Below, piece after piece: positions 7,770-16,851 of a stretch of 64,000 bases of DNA (position 1 is its first letter; every line of letters begins with the position of its first letter). The notes beneath the pieces are model-generated. The model did no database searches, was not told the DNA's origin, and saw only the letters and a list, made by a program, of their open reading frames with translations. Origin of the DNA: Streptomyces sp. MUM 2J. GTDB lineage: Bacteria; Actinomycetota; Actinomycetes; Streptomycetales; Streptomycetaceae. The stretch covers positions 62,001-126,000 of the forward strand of contig NZ_JADWYM010000005.1 in the NCBI RefSeq assembly GCF_022414535.1, read 5' to 3'. The position numbers and the translations under genes were made by a program.

Positions 7770-10001
7770 TCAGCCCTGCCTGGTGTAGGTCAGCTTCTTC
7801 CCGGTGCTCGTGTTCAGCCGCTCCAGTCGTCCGTCCGGCAACAGCGTGACCGTCGTGGGAGCCCCCGGCGAGCAGGACGAGGCGGGCTCCCCGGTCGTCA
7901 CCGAGGACGCCCCGATCTCCAACGGTCCTTGCGGGCGCGGTCGTTGGATCAACTTCGCCTCGAACACACAGTGGTAGGTGCTGGTGCCGGCGGGACCGTC
8001 GGCGACAAGGGTGAGGACCGTGTCGCCCACCTGGCCCTGGCGAATGGTGAGCCGGCGGGGGTTGGCGCCGCTCGCGTTGTCGATCGTCGTCGCCCAGGTG
8101 CCCACATACCCCTCGGGGACCGCGCCCGCTTGCGGCGAGGCGGATTCGGTGGACGGCGACGCGGACGGCTCGGTGGCCGTCGGCGCGGTCGAGGGCGACG
8201 TGCCGGCCCGCGTGGGTGCCGCGGAGGGCGTCGGCTGCGCGGCGGGGGTCTCGCTCCCCCTCATCAGCGCGTACACCGTGCCGCCCGCGGCCAGCGCCAC
8301 GACCAGGGCGATCGCGACGAGGAGGACCGTGGTGCGGGGGTTGCGCCCGGACGGGGGCGCCGGGTCGCCGGGCGGAGCGGCCGTGGTGGCCGCGATCGGC
8401 GGCGGACCGTAGGGAGGCGTGGAGCCGAGACCGCCGCCGGCACCGTGGGGCGGGACGCCGGCGCCGGGTGCCTGTCCCCCGGGGCCGTAGGGCGGGCCGG
8501 CGTAGGGCGGGCCGGCGGTTCCGGTCTGCCTCCCGCCGGCTCCGTACGACTGCCGGGGCGGGTACGGCTGCTGGGGCTGCTGGGGATACGGGGTCTGCGG
8601 CTGCGGGATCGCGGGCGGGCCCGCCGCCCAGCCACCGGGCTGCTGGGGATGGCCGTGCACGGGCGGGGCGTACCCCGTCCCGGGTCGCGGCTGCTGGGCC
8701 TGCTGGGGGTAGCCGTACGCCTGAGACTGCTGGGCCTGGCCGTACGCCTGCTGGGGCTGCTGGGGGTAGCCGTACCCCTGGTGGGGCAGAGGGGTCTGCG
8801 GGGGCGCGGGCGGCGGCACGGGCGCCTGGCCCGCGCCCGGGACGTCTCCCGGGCCGGCGACAGAGATCGGCGTGGGGCGGCCCGACGGCCCGGGCGGACC
8901 GGGATCCGGCGCCGCGGCCGGCGCAACGGCGGGGGCGGCGGGCGCGGCAGGGGCTGCGGGCGCGGCAGGTGCCGGTGCCGGTGGGGCTGAGGGCGCGGCA
9001 GGTGCGGCGGGACCGGCCGGCTGCGGGGCGGCGGGCGTGCCTCCCCCCGCGGACGCCTGCGGCGCCGCTCCCGTGGGACCCTCCGGATCCTCCGTGTCCA
9101 GCAGCCGCACGGCGTGCCGCCCCAGCTGGGCCACCAGGGAACCCGGCAGCCAGGGGTCGCGGGAGCGGCCGTCGGCGACGGTGTCCTCGGCGCCCGTCCG
9201 ATCCAGGACGCGGTCGAGACCGGGGCGGGCAGCGGGGTCCTTCTCGAGGCAGTCGCGGACCAGGTCGGCGATGCCCTCGGGCACACCCTCCAGGTCCGGT
9301 TCCTCCTGGGCGATGCGGAACATCAGCGCGTGCACACCGCTGTTGGCCGAGCCGAAGGGGAGGCGGCCCGTGGCGGCGTAGGCGAGCACCGAGCCGAGGC
9401 AGAAGACGTCGCAGGCGGGGGTGATGCGGTCGCCCCGCACCTGCTCCGGAGCCATGAAGCCGGGCGAGCCGACCAGTGAGCCGGTGCGGGTGAGCCCGCC
9501 CTCGGTCACCGTCTCCAGGGCCCGCGCGATCCCGAAGTCGATGACCCGGGGCCCGTCGATCGTCACGAGCACGTTGGACGGCTTGAGGTCGCGGTGGACG
9601 ATGCCGGCGGCGTGGATGTCCTGCAGGGCGTGCGCGAGCCCGGCCGCCAGGATCCGCACCGAACGCTCGGGCAGGGCCCCGTGGTCGTGGCCGACGACCT
9701 GCTGGAGGCTGGGCCCGGCCACGTAACCGGTGGCCACCCAGGGCACGGCCGCCTCGGTGTCGGCGTCCAGCACCGGCGCGGTCCAGTGACCGCCGACCCG
9801 CTGCGCGGCCCCCACCTCCTGCCGGAACCGCTCCCGGAACTCCTCCTGCGCGGCGAGTTCCTCGCGGACCAGCTTGACGGCGACCGTGCGACCCCGGTCG
9901 GACCGGGCCAGGTACACCTGGCCCATGCCGCCCGCACCCAGCCGCGCCAGCAGCCGGTACGCCCCGATCCTCTGCGGCTCCCCGGGCCCCAGTCGCTCCA
10001 T
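7770..10001 (-). CDS. Membrane Ser/Thr protein kinase with extracellular domain
   Basis: 743 aa from the ATG at 10001 (M-E-R-L-G-P-G-E), which has GGAGGGG upstream; an ATG at 10040 is the alternative. The Hanks-type kinase domain (about residues 10-275) has the Gly loop LGAGGMGQVYLA, VAVKLV lysine, HRDLKPSN catalytic loop and DFGIA. A ~280-residue Pro/Ala/Gln-rich linker leads to one membrane segment (about 556-580). A secreted C-terminal domain of about 115 residues with two Cys follows. There are no PASTA repeats, so the ligand is unknown. The open frame continues antisense through the divergent aminotransferase up to 11876, but that part is not coding. Confidence 0.92.
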   Translation of the reverse strand: MERLGPGEPQRIGAYRLLARLGAGGMGQVYLARSDRGRTVAVKLVREELAAQEEFRERFRQEVGAAQRVGGHWTAPVLDADTEAAVPWVATGYVAGPSLQQVVGHDHGALPERSVRILAAGLAHALQDIHAAGIVHRDLKPSNVLVTIDGPRVIDFGIARALETVTEGGLTRTGSLVGSPGFMAPEQVRGDRITPACDVFCLGSVLAYAATGRLPFGSANSGVHALMFRIAQEEPDLEGVPEGIADLVRDCLEKDPAARPGLDRVLDRTGAEDTVADGRSRDPWLPGSLVAQLGRHAVRLLDTEDPEGPTGAAPQASAGGGTPAAPQPAGPAAPAAPSAPPAPAPAAPAAPAAPAAPAVAPAAAPDPGPPGPSGRPTPISVAGPGDVPGAGQAPVPPPAPPQTPLPHQGYGYPQQPQQAYGQAQQSQAYGYPQQAQQPRPGTGYAPPVHGHPQQPGGWAAGPPAIPQPQTPYPQQPQQPYPPRQSYGAGGRQTGTAGPPYAGPPYGPGGQAPGAGVPPHGAGGGLGSTPPYGPPPIAATTAAPPGDPAPPSGRNPRTTVLLVAIALVVALAAGGTVYALMRGSETPAAQPTPSAAPTRAGTSPSTAPTATEPSASPSTESASPQAGAVPEGYVGTWATTIDNASGANPRRLTIRQGQVGDTVLTLVADGPAGTSTYHCVFEAKLIQRPRPQGPLEIGASSVTTGEPASSCSPGAPTTVTLLPDGRLERLNTSTGKKLTYTRQG

Positions 10002-10328
10002 GGCCGACCGCCCCTCCCCCCGTGCACGCCCCTCCGACATCCCGAGGATAGTGCCGGATTCCGGCAGGTGGGCGGGCCGGCCTCTACGGTTGGGTAACAG
10101 GTGCTCCGGCTCCCGGGCGGGCGGCGCAGCGCTTCCGGGTAAGCCGGGGAGCCGTTGCCGGCGGCGAGGCGGCGGCGCGCGGTGAAGGCGCGCGGCGCCG
10201 GCAACGGCCCTGCGCGCCGCCCGTCGCCCGTCGCCCGCCCCCGGATCGACAACCTGTCGCGGATCGCCCCCGACCGCAGACAGGACGCCGATACCGCGTC
10301 CGCATCCCGGACACCTACGCTCGCCCGC

Positions 10329-11687
10329 ATGACCCCTCATCTGCCCGACCCCCAGGCCGGCGCCGCCGTGAAGGCCGCGGACCGTGCGCATGTGTTCCAC
10401 TCCTGGTCCGCGCAGGACCTCATCGACCCGCTCGCCGTCGCCGGTGCGGAGGGGTCGTACTTCTGGGACTACGACGGCAAGCGGTACCTCGACTTCACCA
10501 GCGGTCTCGTCTACACCAACATCGGCTACCAGCACCCGAAGGTCGTCGCCGCGATCCAGGAGCAGGCGGCGACGATGACGACGTTCGCGCCCGCCTTCGC
10601 CGTCGAGGCGCGGTCCGAGGCGGCACGGCTCATCGCCGAACGCACTCCCGGCGACCTGGACAAGATCTTCTTCACCAACGGCGGCGCCGACGCCGTCGAG
10701 CACGCGGTGCGCATGGCCCGGCTGCACACGGGCCGCCCGAAGGTGCTGTCGGCCTACCGCTCGTACCACGGCGGCACGCAGCAGGCGGTCAACATCACCG
10801 GCGACCCGCGCCGCTGGCCCAGCGACAGCGGCACGAACGGCGTGGTGCGCTTCTGGGCGCCTTTCCTGTACCGGTCCCGCTTCTACGCCGAGACCGAGGA
10901 GCAGGAGTGCGCGCGGGCACTGGAACACCTGGAGACGACGATCGCGTTCGAGGGTCCGGGGACCATCGCGGCGATCATCCTGGAGACCGTCCCGGGCACC
11001 GCCGGGATCATGATGCCGCCCCCGGGCTACCTGGCCGGGGTGCGCGAGCTGTGCGACAAGCACGGCATCGTGTTCGTACTGGACGAGGTGATGGCCGGGT
11101 TCGGCCGCTCCGGTGAGTGGTTCGCGGCGGACCTCTACGGGGTCGTGCCGGACCTGATGACCTTCGCCAAGGGAGTGAACAGCGGGTACGTGCCGCTCGG
11201 CGGTGTCGCGATCTCGCCGGAGATCGCCGAGACCTTCGGCCGGCGGCCCTACCCGGGCGGTCTGACGTACTCCGGGCATCCGCTGGCCTGTGCCGCCGCC
11301 GTCGCCACGCTGCGGGTGATGGCGGAGGAGCGCGTCGTCGAGAACGCGGCCCGGCTCGGCGCCTCGGTCGTCGAGCCGGCCCTGCGGGCACTGGCCGAGC
11401 GGCACCCGAGCGTCGGCGAGGTGCGCGGCACCGGCCTGTTCTGGGCGCTGGAGCTGGTGCGGGACCGTGAGACGCGTGAGCCGCTGGTGCCGTACAACGC
11501 GGCCGGCGAGGCGAACGCGCCGATGGCGGCCTTCGCGGCGGCGGCCAGGGAGCACGGGCTGTGGCCGTTCGTGAACATGAACCGGACGCATGTGGTGCCG
11601 CCGTGCAACGTCTCCGAGGCCGAGCTGAAGGAAGGCTTCGAGGCACTGGACGCGGCCCTGTCGGTGGCCGACCGGTACACCGGCTGA
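10329..11687 (+). CDS. Class III PLP-dependent aminotransferase
   Basis: 452 aa from the ATG at 10329; the frame is open upstream to 10155, but without family similarity. The fold-type I features are present: GGADAVEHAVRMAR, AYRSYHGGT, the DEVMAGFGRSG cofactor-ring motif and the PLP lysine in TFAKGVNSGYVPLGG. These enzymes move amino groups between omega-amino or beta-amino donors and keto acids. The substrate cannot be told from sequence. It is divergent from the Ser/Thr kinase and followed by a structured inverted repeat and a GntR regulator. Confidence 0.92.
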   Translation: MTPHLPDPQAGAAVKAADRAHVFHSWSAQDLIDPLAVAGAEGSYFWDYDGKRYLDFTSGLVYTNIGYQHPKVVAAIQEQAATMTTFAPAFAVEARSEAARLIAERTPGDLDKIFFTNGGADAVEHAVRMARLHTGRPKVLSAYRSYHGGTQQAVNITGDPRRWPSDSGTNGVVRFWAPFLYRSRFYAETEEQECARALEHLETTIAFEGPGTIAAIILETVPGTAGIMMPPPGYLAGVRELCDKHGIVFVLDEVMAGFGRSGEWFAADLYGVVPDLMTFAKGVNSGYVPLGGVAISPEIAETFGRRPYPGGLTYSGHPLACAAAVATLRVMAEERVVENAARLGASVVEPALRALAERHPSVGEVRGTGLFWALELVRDRETREPLVPYNAAGEANAPMAAFAAAAREHGLWPFVNMNRTHVVPPCNVSEAELKEGFEALDAALSVADRYTG

Positions 11688-11846
11688 CGCACGCCCGCCG
11701 CGCGGCACCGCCCGGGCCGCCCCGGCGCGGACCGGCCCTCCGGTGCCGCGCGGTCCGCGGCCCGCACCGGCTTCCCGGCGGGCCGGCGGGGAGCCGCCGG
11801 ACGGTGACGCTACGCGGGTAGGGCGGCCCGGCTTCCGGAAGCGTAA

Positions 11847-11962
11847 GGTGGCGTGCTCGTAGAGGCGGATCCCCAAGATCGCTGAGACCGCTGAGATCGC
11901 CGGGCGCGATCGCAGGGATCACAGAGGTCGCGCGGATCGCCGAGTCCGACGAGCACGCCACC
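11847..11962 (+). repeat. Large inverted repeat upstream of the GntR gene
   Basis: Perfect 14-nt arms (GGTGGCGTGCTCGT at 11847-11860 and its complement at 11949-11962) enclose 88 nt. That interior has its own short stems, including GATCGC/GCGATC (about 11898-11915), and repeated CTGAGA/GATCGC units. It ends 28 nt before the GntR start, so in a transcript it would fold into a long multi-branched leader. It may be a structured 5' UTR, an operator array or a small mobile repeat. Confidence 0.65.
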
Positions 11963-11989
11963 CGCACGTGGAGAGGGAGCCACCCGACC

Positions 11990-12691
11990 ATGCCCGGCAG
12001 CACCGGCAGCGGCACCGTGACCCGCAGCACCCTGCGGCAGCAGATCGCCGACGCCCTTCGCGACGAGGTGCTGGCCGGCCGGCTGGGGCCGGGGCGGGCG
12101 TTCACGGTGAAGGAGATCGCCGAGCAGTACGGCGTCTCCGCGACCCCGGTGCGCGAGGCCCTGGTGGACCTGTCCGCGCAGGGCCTGCTGGAGGCCGACC
12201 AGCACCGGGGCTTCAGGGTCCGCGAGTACTCCGTGGAGGACTACCGCGACATCATCGAGGCCCGCAGTCTCGTCATCGAGGGGATGTTCCTCGCCCTGGA
12301 CGGCGGCCACCGGGGCTACCGGAACCTGGAGGACCCGCGGCTGGCGGGTGACGTGGCCGGGGTGCGGCGGCGCGGCGAGGAGGCGCAGCGGGCGGCGGCG
12401 GCCGGCGACCTCATCGTGCTGATCGGGTACGACCTGCGCTTCTGGCGCGAGCTGAGCGCCCTGTTCGGCAATCCCTATCTCGCCGACTTCCTGCACCGGC
12501 TGCGGGTGCAGTCCTGGGTGTGCGCGGTGCAGCATCTGCGGCGCCTGCCGGATCTGCGCGGCCGGCTGTGGTCGGGCCACACGGAGCTGGTCGACGCCCT
12601 GCTGCGGCGGGACACCGAGGCGGCGCGGGCGATCGTCACCGCGTACAACACGCACTCGCTCGCCGTGATCGAACGGCTCGCGGAAGGCTGA
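11990..12691 (+). CDS. GntR family (FadR/FCD-type) transcription regulator
   Basis: 233 aa, with GGAGAGGGAG upstream of the ATG. The N-terminal winged HTH (LRQQIADALRDEVLAGRLGP, then FTVKEIAEQYGVSATPVREAL) occupies residues 10-75. The all-helical FCD effector domain follows (YSVEDYRDIIEARSLVIEG; metal/ligand-type Asp/His, as in LWSGHTELVDALLRRD). Such proteins usually repress a neighbouring metabolic gene in response to an organic acid. The nearest target would be its own leader (inverted repeat just upstream) or the aminotransferase. Confidence 0.93.
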   Translation: MPGSTGSGTVTRSTLRQQIADALRDEVLAGRLGPGRAFTVKEIAEQYGVSATPVREALVDLSAQGLLEADQHRGFRVREYSVEDYRDIIEARSLVIEGMFLALDGGHRGYRNLEDPRLAGDVAGVRRRGEEAQRAAAAGDLIVLIGYDLRFWRELSALFGNPYLADFLHRLRVQSWVCAVQHLRRLPDLRGRLWSGHTELVDALLRRDTEAARAIVTAYNTHSLAVIERLAEG

Positions 12692-12794
12692 GGACCTCCG
12701 GTGGGGGTACGGGACCTCCGGGGCACCGACTAATCTGCCTTGACCACCGCGTGTGCCCCCCTGTTGCCGTGCGTTGTCGTGTGAGGAGCCTTCT

Positions 12795-13445
12795 TTGGCC
12801 TGTGACCTGTGGCTGGTACCGCTCGTCGACGTGTTGTGCCACGCGCCCGACAACCCGTTCGCCGAGGAACTCGCGCAGTACAACAAGGTGCTCGCCGACT
12901 CCGGGCTCCCGCCGGTGCCGGTGTACCAGTACATGCCGGGGCTGTCCGGCGAGGTCGCCCCGGTGGCCGGCTTCGACTACGACGCCCTGCACTTCCTGCG
13001 GCGCGCCTACCTGCTCCAGGTGTGCGGACTGCCGGTGACACCGGTCGACGAACTGGGCGGCGACTACGAGCAGTTGCTGGAGATGTTCGAGACGACGGCC
13101 CAGCAGTCGCACCTGGTCTGGCACTACGACCACGCGGGCGCCTACGTACCCCTGGACTTCCCCACCCCCCTGTTCAGCGACGAACTGCTGGCGGGGGGCG
13201 GCCCGTTGGGCTCCGCGCATGCGCTGCTGCGGGAGCTGGAGCAGGTCGCCGCGGCGATCGGCATCGACCCGGCCAACCCGCCGGCCGCGCCCGAACCGCC
13301 GCCCGCCCCGACGGACCTGGAGCAGCCGGCCGCGCCGACGCCGCACGATCCCAGCCCGTTCGCCCGGGAGCGCCACGTCTGGCTGGGACTGCATGCGGCG
13401 GCGACGCGGAGCCTGGCCCAGGGTTCGATGATCGTGTTCAGCTGA
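12795..13445 (+). CDS. Conserved hypothetical protein
   Basis: 216 aa from a TTG at 12795, chosen because GAGGAG lies 6 nt upstream; an ATG at 12753 has no ribosome site. The N-terminal ~155 residues look globular (ACDLWLVPLVDVLCHAPDNP; EQLLEMFETTAQQSHLVW). The middle is a Pro/Ala linker (about residues 160-190). The end, ERHVWLGLHAAATRSLAQGS, resembles a short amphipathic helix. There is no signal peptide or known domain. Function not recognised; it reads as a soluble Streptomyces-specific protein. Confidence 0.8.
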   Translation: MACDLWLVPLVDVLCHAPDNPFAEELAQYNKVLADSGLPPVPVYQYMPGLSGEVAPVAGFDYDALHFLRRAYLLQVCGLPVTPVDELGGDYEQLLEMFETTAQQSHLVWHYDHAGAYVPLDFPTPLFSDELLAGGGPLGSAHALLRELEQVAAAIGIDPANPPAAPEPPPAPTDLEQPAAPTPHDPSPFARERHVWLGLHAAATRSLAQGSMIVFS

Positions 13446-13527
13446 CGGCCGCCCCGGCCCGGCCGCCGGTGCCCGCGTCGCCCGCCGCTGGCGCGGGCGT
13501 GGCGGGCGGCGCCGGGCGGGCCGGGGC

Positions 13528-13722
13528 TCACGCGACGAGCCGGATCTCCGGCGGCCACAGCACGCCCTCCGCGAGCAGGAGTGCCGGCCCCAGGTGGACG
13601 GGGCACACGTACAGGTGGGGGCGCCGGTAACGGATGACCTCGAACCGGGCCGGCTCACCGCACCCGGTGCCGTCGACCTCCCCGCCGTACGGGCCGCGGC
13701 ACCGCACCACACGCTGGGTCAT
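13528..13722 (-). CDS. Small Cys/His protein, possible zinc-binding
   Basis: 64 aa. Three Cys and a CPVHLG motif (CRG near residue 8, CGEPARFEVIRYRRP, VCPVHLGPALL) give a C..C..C-x2-H arrangement typical of small zinc-ribbon proteins. It is convergent with the hypothetical gene to its left and lies just downstream of the purA terminator. Function unknown. Confidence 0.65.
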   Translation of the reverse strand: MTQRVVRCRGPYGGEVDGTGCGEPARFEVIRYRRPHLYVCPVHLGPALLLAEGVLWPPEIRLVA

Positions 13723-13742
13723 GCTCCGATTCGAACGCGAAA

Positions 13743-13771
13743 CGGGCGCCTCCGCTTGCTGGAGGCGCCCG
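13743..13771 (-). terminator. purA terminator hairpin
   Basis: Perfect 11-bp stem (CGGGCGCCTCC / GGAGGCGCCCG) with a 7-nt loop, followed on the minus strand by TTTCGC. It lies 80 nt after the purA stop and before the small Cys/His gene. Confidence 0.75.
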
Positions 13772-13851
13772 CTTCCCGGCGCCGTTGCGGACGTGTGACC
13801 CGCGGGTGATCCAGGCTGGTACGGGCCGTGCGGCCCGCGGGAACCACGGAA

Positions 13852-15135
13852 CTACAGGAACGAGTTGATCTCGATCGTCTCGTCCCGGCCCGGGCCCACG
13901 CCGATCGCGGAGATCGGGGCGCCGGACATCTCCTCCAGCGCCTTGACGTAGTTCTGGGCGTTCTTCGGCAGGTCGGAGAAGGACTTGGCCTGGGTGATGT
14001 CCTCGGACCAGCCGGGCAGCGTCTCGTAGACCGGCTTCGCGTGGTGGAAGTCCGTCTGCGAGTACGGCAGCTCCTCGACGCGCTTGCCGTCGATCTCGTA
14101 CGCCACGCAGACCGGGATCTGCTCCCAGCCGGTGAGGACGTCGAGCTTGGTGAGGAAGAAGTCGGTCAGTCCGTTGACGCGGGTCGCGTACCGGGCGATG
14201 ACGGCGTCGAACCAGCCGCAGCGCCGGTCACGGCCGGTGGTGACACCCCGCTCACCGCCGATGCGGCGCAGCGCCTCGCCGTCCTCGTCGAAAAGTTCCG
14301 TCGGGAAGGGGCCGGCCCCGACGCGGGTGGTGTAGGCCTTGAGGATGCCGATGACGCGGCCGATCCTCGTGGGGCCGACACCGGCGCCGGTGCAGGCACC
14401 GCCGGCGGTCGGGTTGCTGGACGTGACGAAGGGGTAGGTGCCGTGGTCGATGTCGAGCAGGGTGCCCTGACCGCCTTCGAACAGCACGACCTTGTCCTCG
14501 TCCAGCGCCTGGTTGAGGACGAGTACGGTGTCGGCGACATACGGCCTGATCTGCTCGGCGTAGCCCAGCAGCTCCTCGACCACCTGGTCCGCGGCGATGG
14601 CGCGCCGGTTGTAGAGCTTGGTGAGGACCTGGTTCTTGACGTCGAGGGCCGCCTCGACCTTCTGGTGCAGGATCGACTCGTCGTAGAGGTCCTGCACGCG
14701 GATGCCGACGCGGTTGATCTTGTCGGCGTAGGTGGGGCCGATGCCGCGACCGGTCGTGCCGATCTTGCGCTTTCCGAGGAAGCGCTCGGTCACCTTGTCG
14801 ACAGTGACGTTGTAGGGCGTGATGATGTGCGCGTTGCCGCTGATGAGGAGCTTGGAGGTGTCGACGCCGCGCTCGTTCAGGCCGCTCAGCTCGGAGAGCA
14901 GGACCGAGGGGTCGACGACGACACCGTTGCCGATGACAGGCGTGCATCCGGGGGAGAGGATTCCGGAAGGGAGAAGGTGGAGCGCATACTTCTGGTCGCC
15001 GACGACCACCGTGTGGCCGGCGTTGTTGCCGCCCTGGTAGCGCACGACATAATCCACCGAGCCACCGAGCAGGTCGGTCGCCTTTCCCTTGCCTTCGTCA
15101 CCCCACTGAGCACCGAGCAGCACAAGTGCGGGCAC
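13852..15135 (-). CDS. purA: Adenylosuccinate synthetase
   Basis: 427 aa. It condenses IMP and aspartate with GTP to adenylosuccinate, the first committed step to AMP. Diagnostic motifs: [16 protein letters not shown] at the N-terminus, [42 protein letters not shown] and the C-terminal VGPGRDETI. Length is normal. It is transcribed away from the diacylglycerol-kinase-like gene. Confidence 0.98.
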   Translation of the reverse strand: MPALVLLGAQWGDEGKGKATDLLGGSVDYVVRYQGGNNAGHTVVVGDQKYALHLLPSGILSPGCTPVIGNGVVVDPSVLLSELSGLNERGVDTSKLLISGNAHIITPYNVTVDKVTERFLGKRKIGTTGRGIGPTYADKINRVGIRVQDLYDESILHQKVEAALDVKNQVLTKLYNRRAIAADQVVEELLGYAEQIRPYVADTVLVLNQALDEDKVVLFEGGQGTLLDIDHGTYPFVTSSNPTAGGACTGAGVGPTRIGRVIGILKAYTTRVGAGPFPTELFDEDGEALRRIGGERGVTTGRDRRCGWFDAVIARYATRVNGLTDFFLTKLDVLTGWEQIPVCVAYEIDGKRVEELPYSQTDFHHAKPVYETLPGWSEDITQAKSFSDLPKNAQNYVKALEEMSGAPISAIGVGPGRDETIEINSFL

Positions 15136-15260
15136 GCGCGTACACCCCTTCCGGGCGGGGCATGTCCAAGGTCAGGGGCGGACGCGGAGGGTCTTCCGCC
15201 GCGTGCACCGCGACCGTCGTTGGCCGCCAACCGTCGGACCGGGTGCCCCGGAATAGACGA

Positions 15261-15287
15261 AGCCCCTGGCGCAATAGCGCAAGGGGC
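15261..15287. promoter_or_regulatory. Inverted repeat between purA and the divergent gene
   Basis: AGCCCCT-G-GCGC / AATA / GCGC-A-AGGGGCT: 11 pairs with one mismatch, in the 195-nt divergent promoter region. The role may be an operator or an early-transcript hairpin. No PurR-type box was identified. Confidence 0.45.
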
Positions 15288-15330
15288 TCTTGCACAAAGA
15301 TGCTACCCGAGGAAGCGAGGCAGGACCGAG

Positions 15331-16179
15331 GTGGCGACTTATCCGGCGTCCGAACAGCTGCTGGTGATCATCGACCCGGTCGCCCGGCGGACGGACGGAG
15401 AGTCGGTCCGGATCGCGAAAGACGTGCTCAGCGCGGGTGCGGCGACGAAACTGTGCCTGCCGAACGGACCCGAGGAGTTCGCCCGGGCCCTGGCGCGGCG
15501 CGGGTCGCGGCGGCCGGTGGTGGTGGGTGACGACCGGGCGCTCGTCCGGGCGGTGTCCCTGCTGCACCGGCAGCGGGAGCTGGCCGGGTCCGTACTGTCG
15601 GTGGTCCCGGTCGGGAGCACGCTGTCGCTGGCCCGTTCACTGGGCGTGCCGACCGGCGCGGTGGCGGCGGCGAGGGCCGTGCTGGACGGGGACGTGCGGC
15701 GGCTGGACGTCCTGGTGGACGACAGCGACGGGGTGGTGCTCAGGGCGGTGGGGATCCCGCCGGTGCGGGAGGGGGCGGCCCCCGGGGCCGGAGCGGAGCC
15801 CGCGGACGGCCGCCCATGGCTGCGGACCTGCCAGTCGCTGGTGCGCACGCTGGTGCCGCTGCGCCCCGCCCGTACCCTCACCGCGCCCGAGCCCGCCCGG
15901 CTGCGCGTGGAGGTCGACGGCGCGACGGTGGTGGACCTGGACCAGCCGGTCGAGGCGGTGTCCCTGACGCCGGGCGCCGCGGGTTCGGCGCTCGTCGAGG
16001 TCCGCCCCGTCTCGGCGGGGGCGGAGGCGCCACCGGTGCGGGCGGAGGGGCGGACGGTCTCCGTCTCCGGCGGGGACTTCCGCTACCGGGCGGACGCGCA
16101 GGTGGTGGGACCGGTACGGCGGCGCACCTGGACGGTGGCCGAGGGCGCGCTGGGAGTGACCCTGCCGACGCCCGTGTGA
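15331..16179 (+). CDS. Diacylglycerol-kinase-like (DAGK catalytic fold) protein
   Basis: 282 aa from a GTG at 15331 with GAGG close upstream. Its frame is open antisense through purA, but only this part is coding. The N-terminal LLVIIDPVARRTDGES, then GDDRALVRAVSLL, and VVPVGSTLSLARSLGVPTG correspond to the NP, GGDGT and GTxND blocks of the DAGK/NAD-kinase fold. All three are changed (GDDR for GGDG; VGSTLSLAR for GTxNDLAR). Either it phosphorylates an unusual lipid or it has lost activity. It stands divergent from purA. Confidence 0.8.
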   Translation: MATYPASEQLLVIIDPVARRTDGESVRIAKDVLSAGAATKLCLPNGPEEFARALARRGSRRPVVVGDDRALVRAVSLLHRQRELAGSVLSVVPVGSTLSLARSLGVPTGAVAAARAVLDGDVRRLDVLVDDSDGVVLRAVGIPPVREGAAPGAGAEPADGRPWLRTCQSLVRTLVPLRPARTLTAPEPARLRVEVDGATVVDLDQPVEAVSLTPGAAGSALVEVRPVSAGAEAPPVRAEGRTVSVSGGDFRYRADAQVVGPVRRRTWTVAEGALGVTLPTPV

Positions 16180-16241
16180 CCCCGGCTCCGGGACGGCCCG
16201 AGGGCGGCCGGCGGGCGGTGGGCAGGCGGCCGGTGGGCGGC

Positions 16242-16748
16242 TCAGGGCGTCCCGAACAACCGCTCGCGGTGCACCCGCCAGCGTTCCATCATCTCGGCCA
16301 CGTCCTTCTCGATGAACTCGAAGAAGGCGAGGGTCTCGGCGAGGCGGCGGCCGGCCGGGGTGTCGGGGCCCAGGCCGGCGACGCCCTCGCGCAGGGCGTC
16401 CTCCCACCGTCTGATGATCGCCTCGCGGTTGGTGAGGGCCTCGTACCACTGGTCGCTGTGCACGCGGTAGCGCTCCCGGCGCGACCCGGGCTCGCGCTCG
16501 CGGGAGAGCATGTGGACCTGGGAGAGGTAGCGGACCGCCCCGGAGACGGCCGCGGGGCTGATCTGCAGCTGCTCGCCCAGCTCGGCGGAGGTCAGGGTGC
16601 CGGTGTCGGAGGCGAGCAGCGCGGCGAAGACCCGGGCGGGCATCCGCGGCAGCCCGGCTTCCACGAGCTGCGCGGCGAAGTGCTCGACGAAGCGGGAGAC
16701 CACCTCGGGATCCCTGGGGTACCCGTCCGCCACCGTCGGCTCGGTCAT
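16242..16748 (-). CDS. MarR/GbsR-type transcription regulator
   Basis: 168 aa. Winged HTH in the N-terminal half: MPARVFAALLASDTGTLTSA, LGEQLQISPAAVSGAVRYLS, HMLSREREPGSRRERYRVH. The C-terminal helices (WYEALTNREAIIRRWEDAL; FFEFIEKDVAEMMERWRVHR) likely form the dimer. It is divergent from the ABC exporter genes with ~100 nt between, the usual layout of a local repressor of a drug exporter. Confidence 0.9.
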   Translation of the reverse strand: MTEPTVADGYPRDPEVVSRFVEHFAAQLVEAGLPRMPARVFAALLASDTGTLTSAELGEQLQISPAAVSGAVRYLSQVHMLSREREPGSRRERYRVHSDQWYEALTNREAIIRRWEDALREGVAGLGPDTPAGRRLAETLAFFEFIEKDVAEMMERWRVHRERLFGTP

Positions 16749-16851
16749 GCCGCGATCATCTCCCCTGTTCAGGCATCGTCCACGAGTCTAACGTCGATTC
16801 ACTCCCTTCCTTAACTTCACAAATTTCTGAAGCAAGCGTACGTTCGGGTCC

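Noticed and set aside
10002-11876. Frame of the Ser/Thr kinase extends upstream, antisense through the aminotransferase
   Set aside because: High-GC sequence keeps antisense frames open; family similarity and a ribosome site start at 10001.
13828-15330. Long plus-strand frame antisense to purA
   Set aside because: Composition of an antisense shadow; the real gene in this frame starts at 15331.
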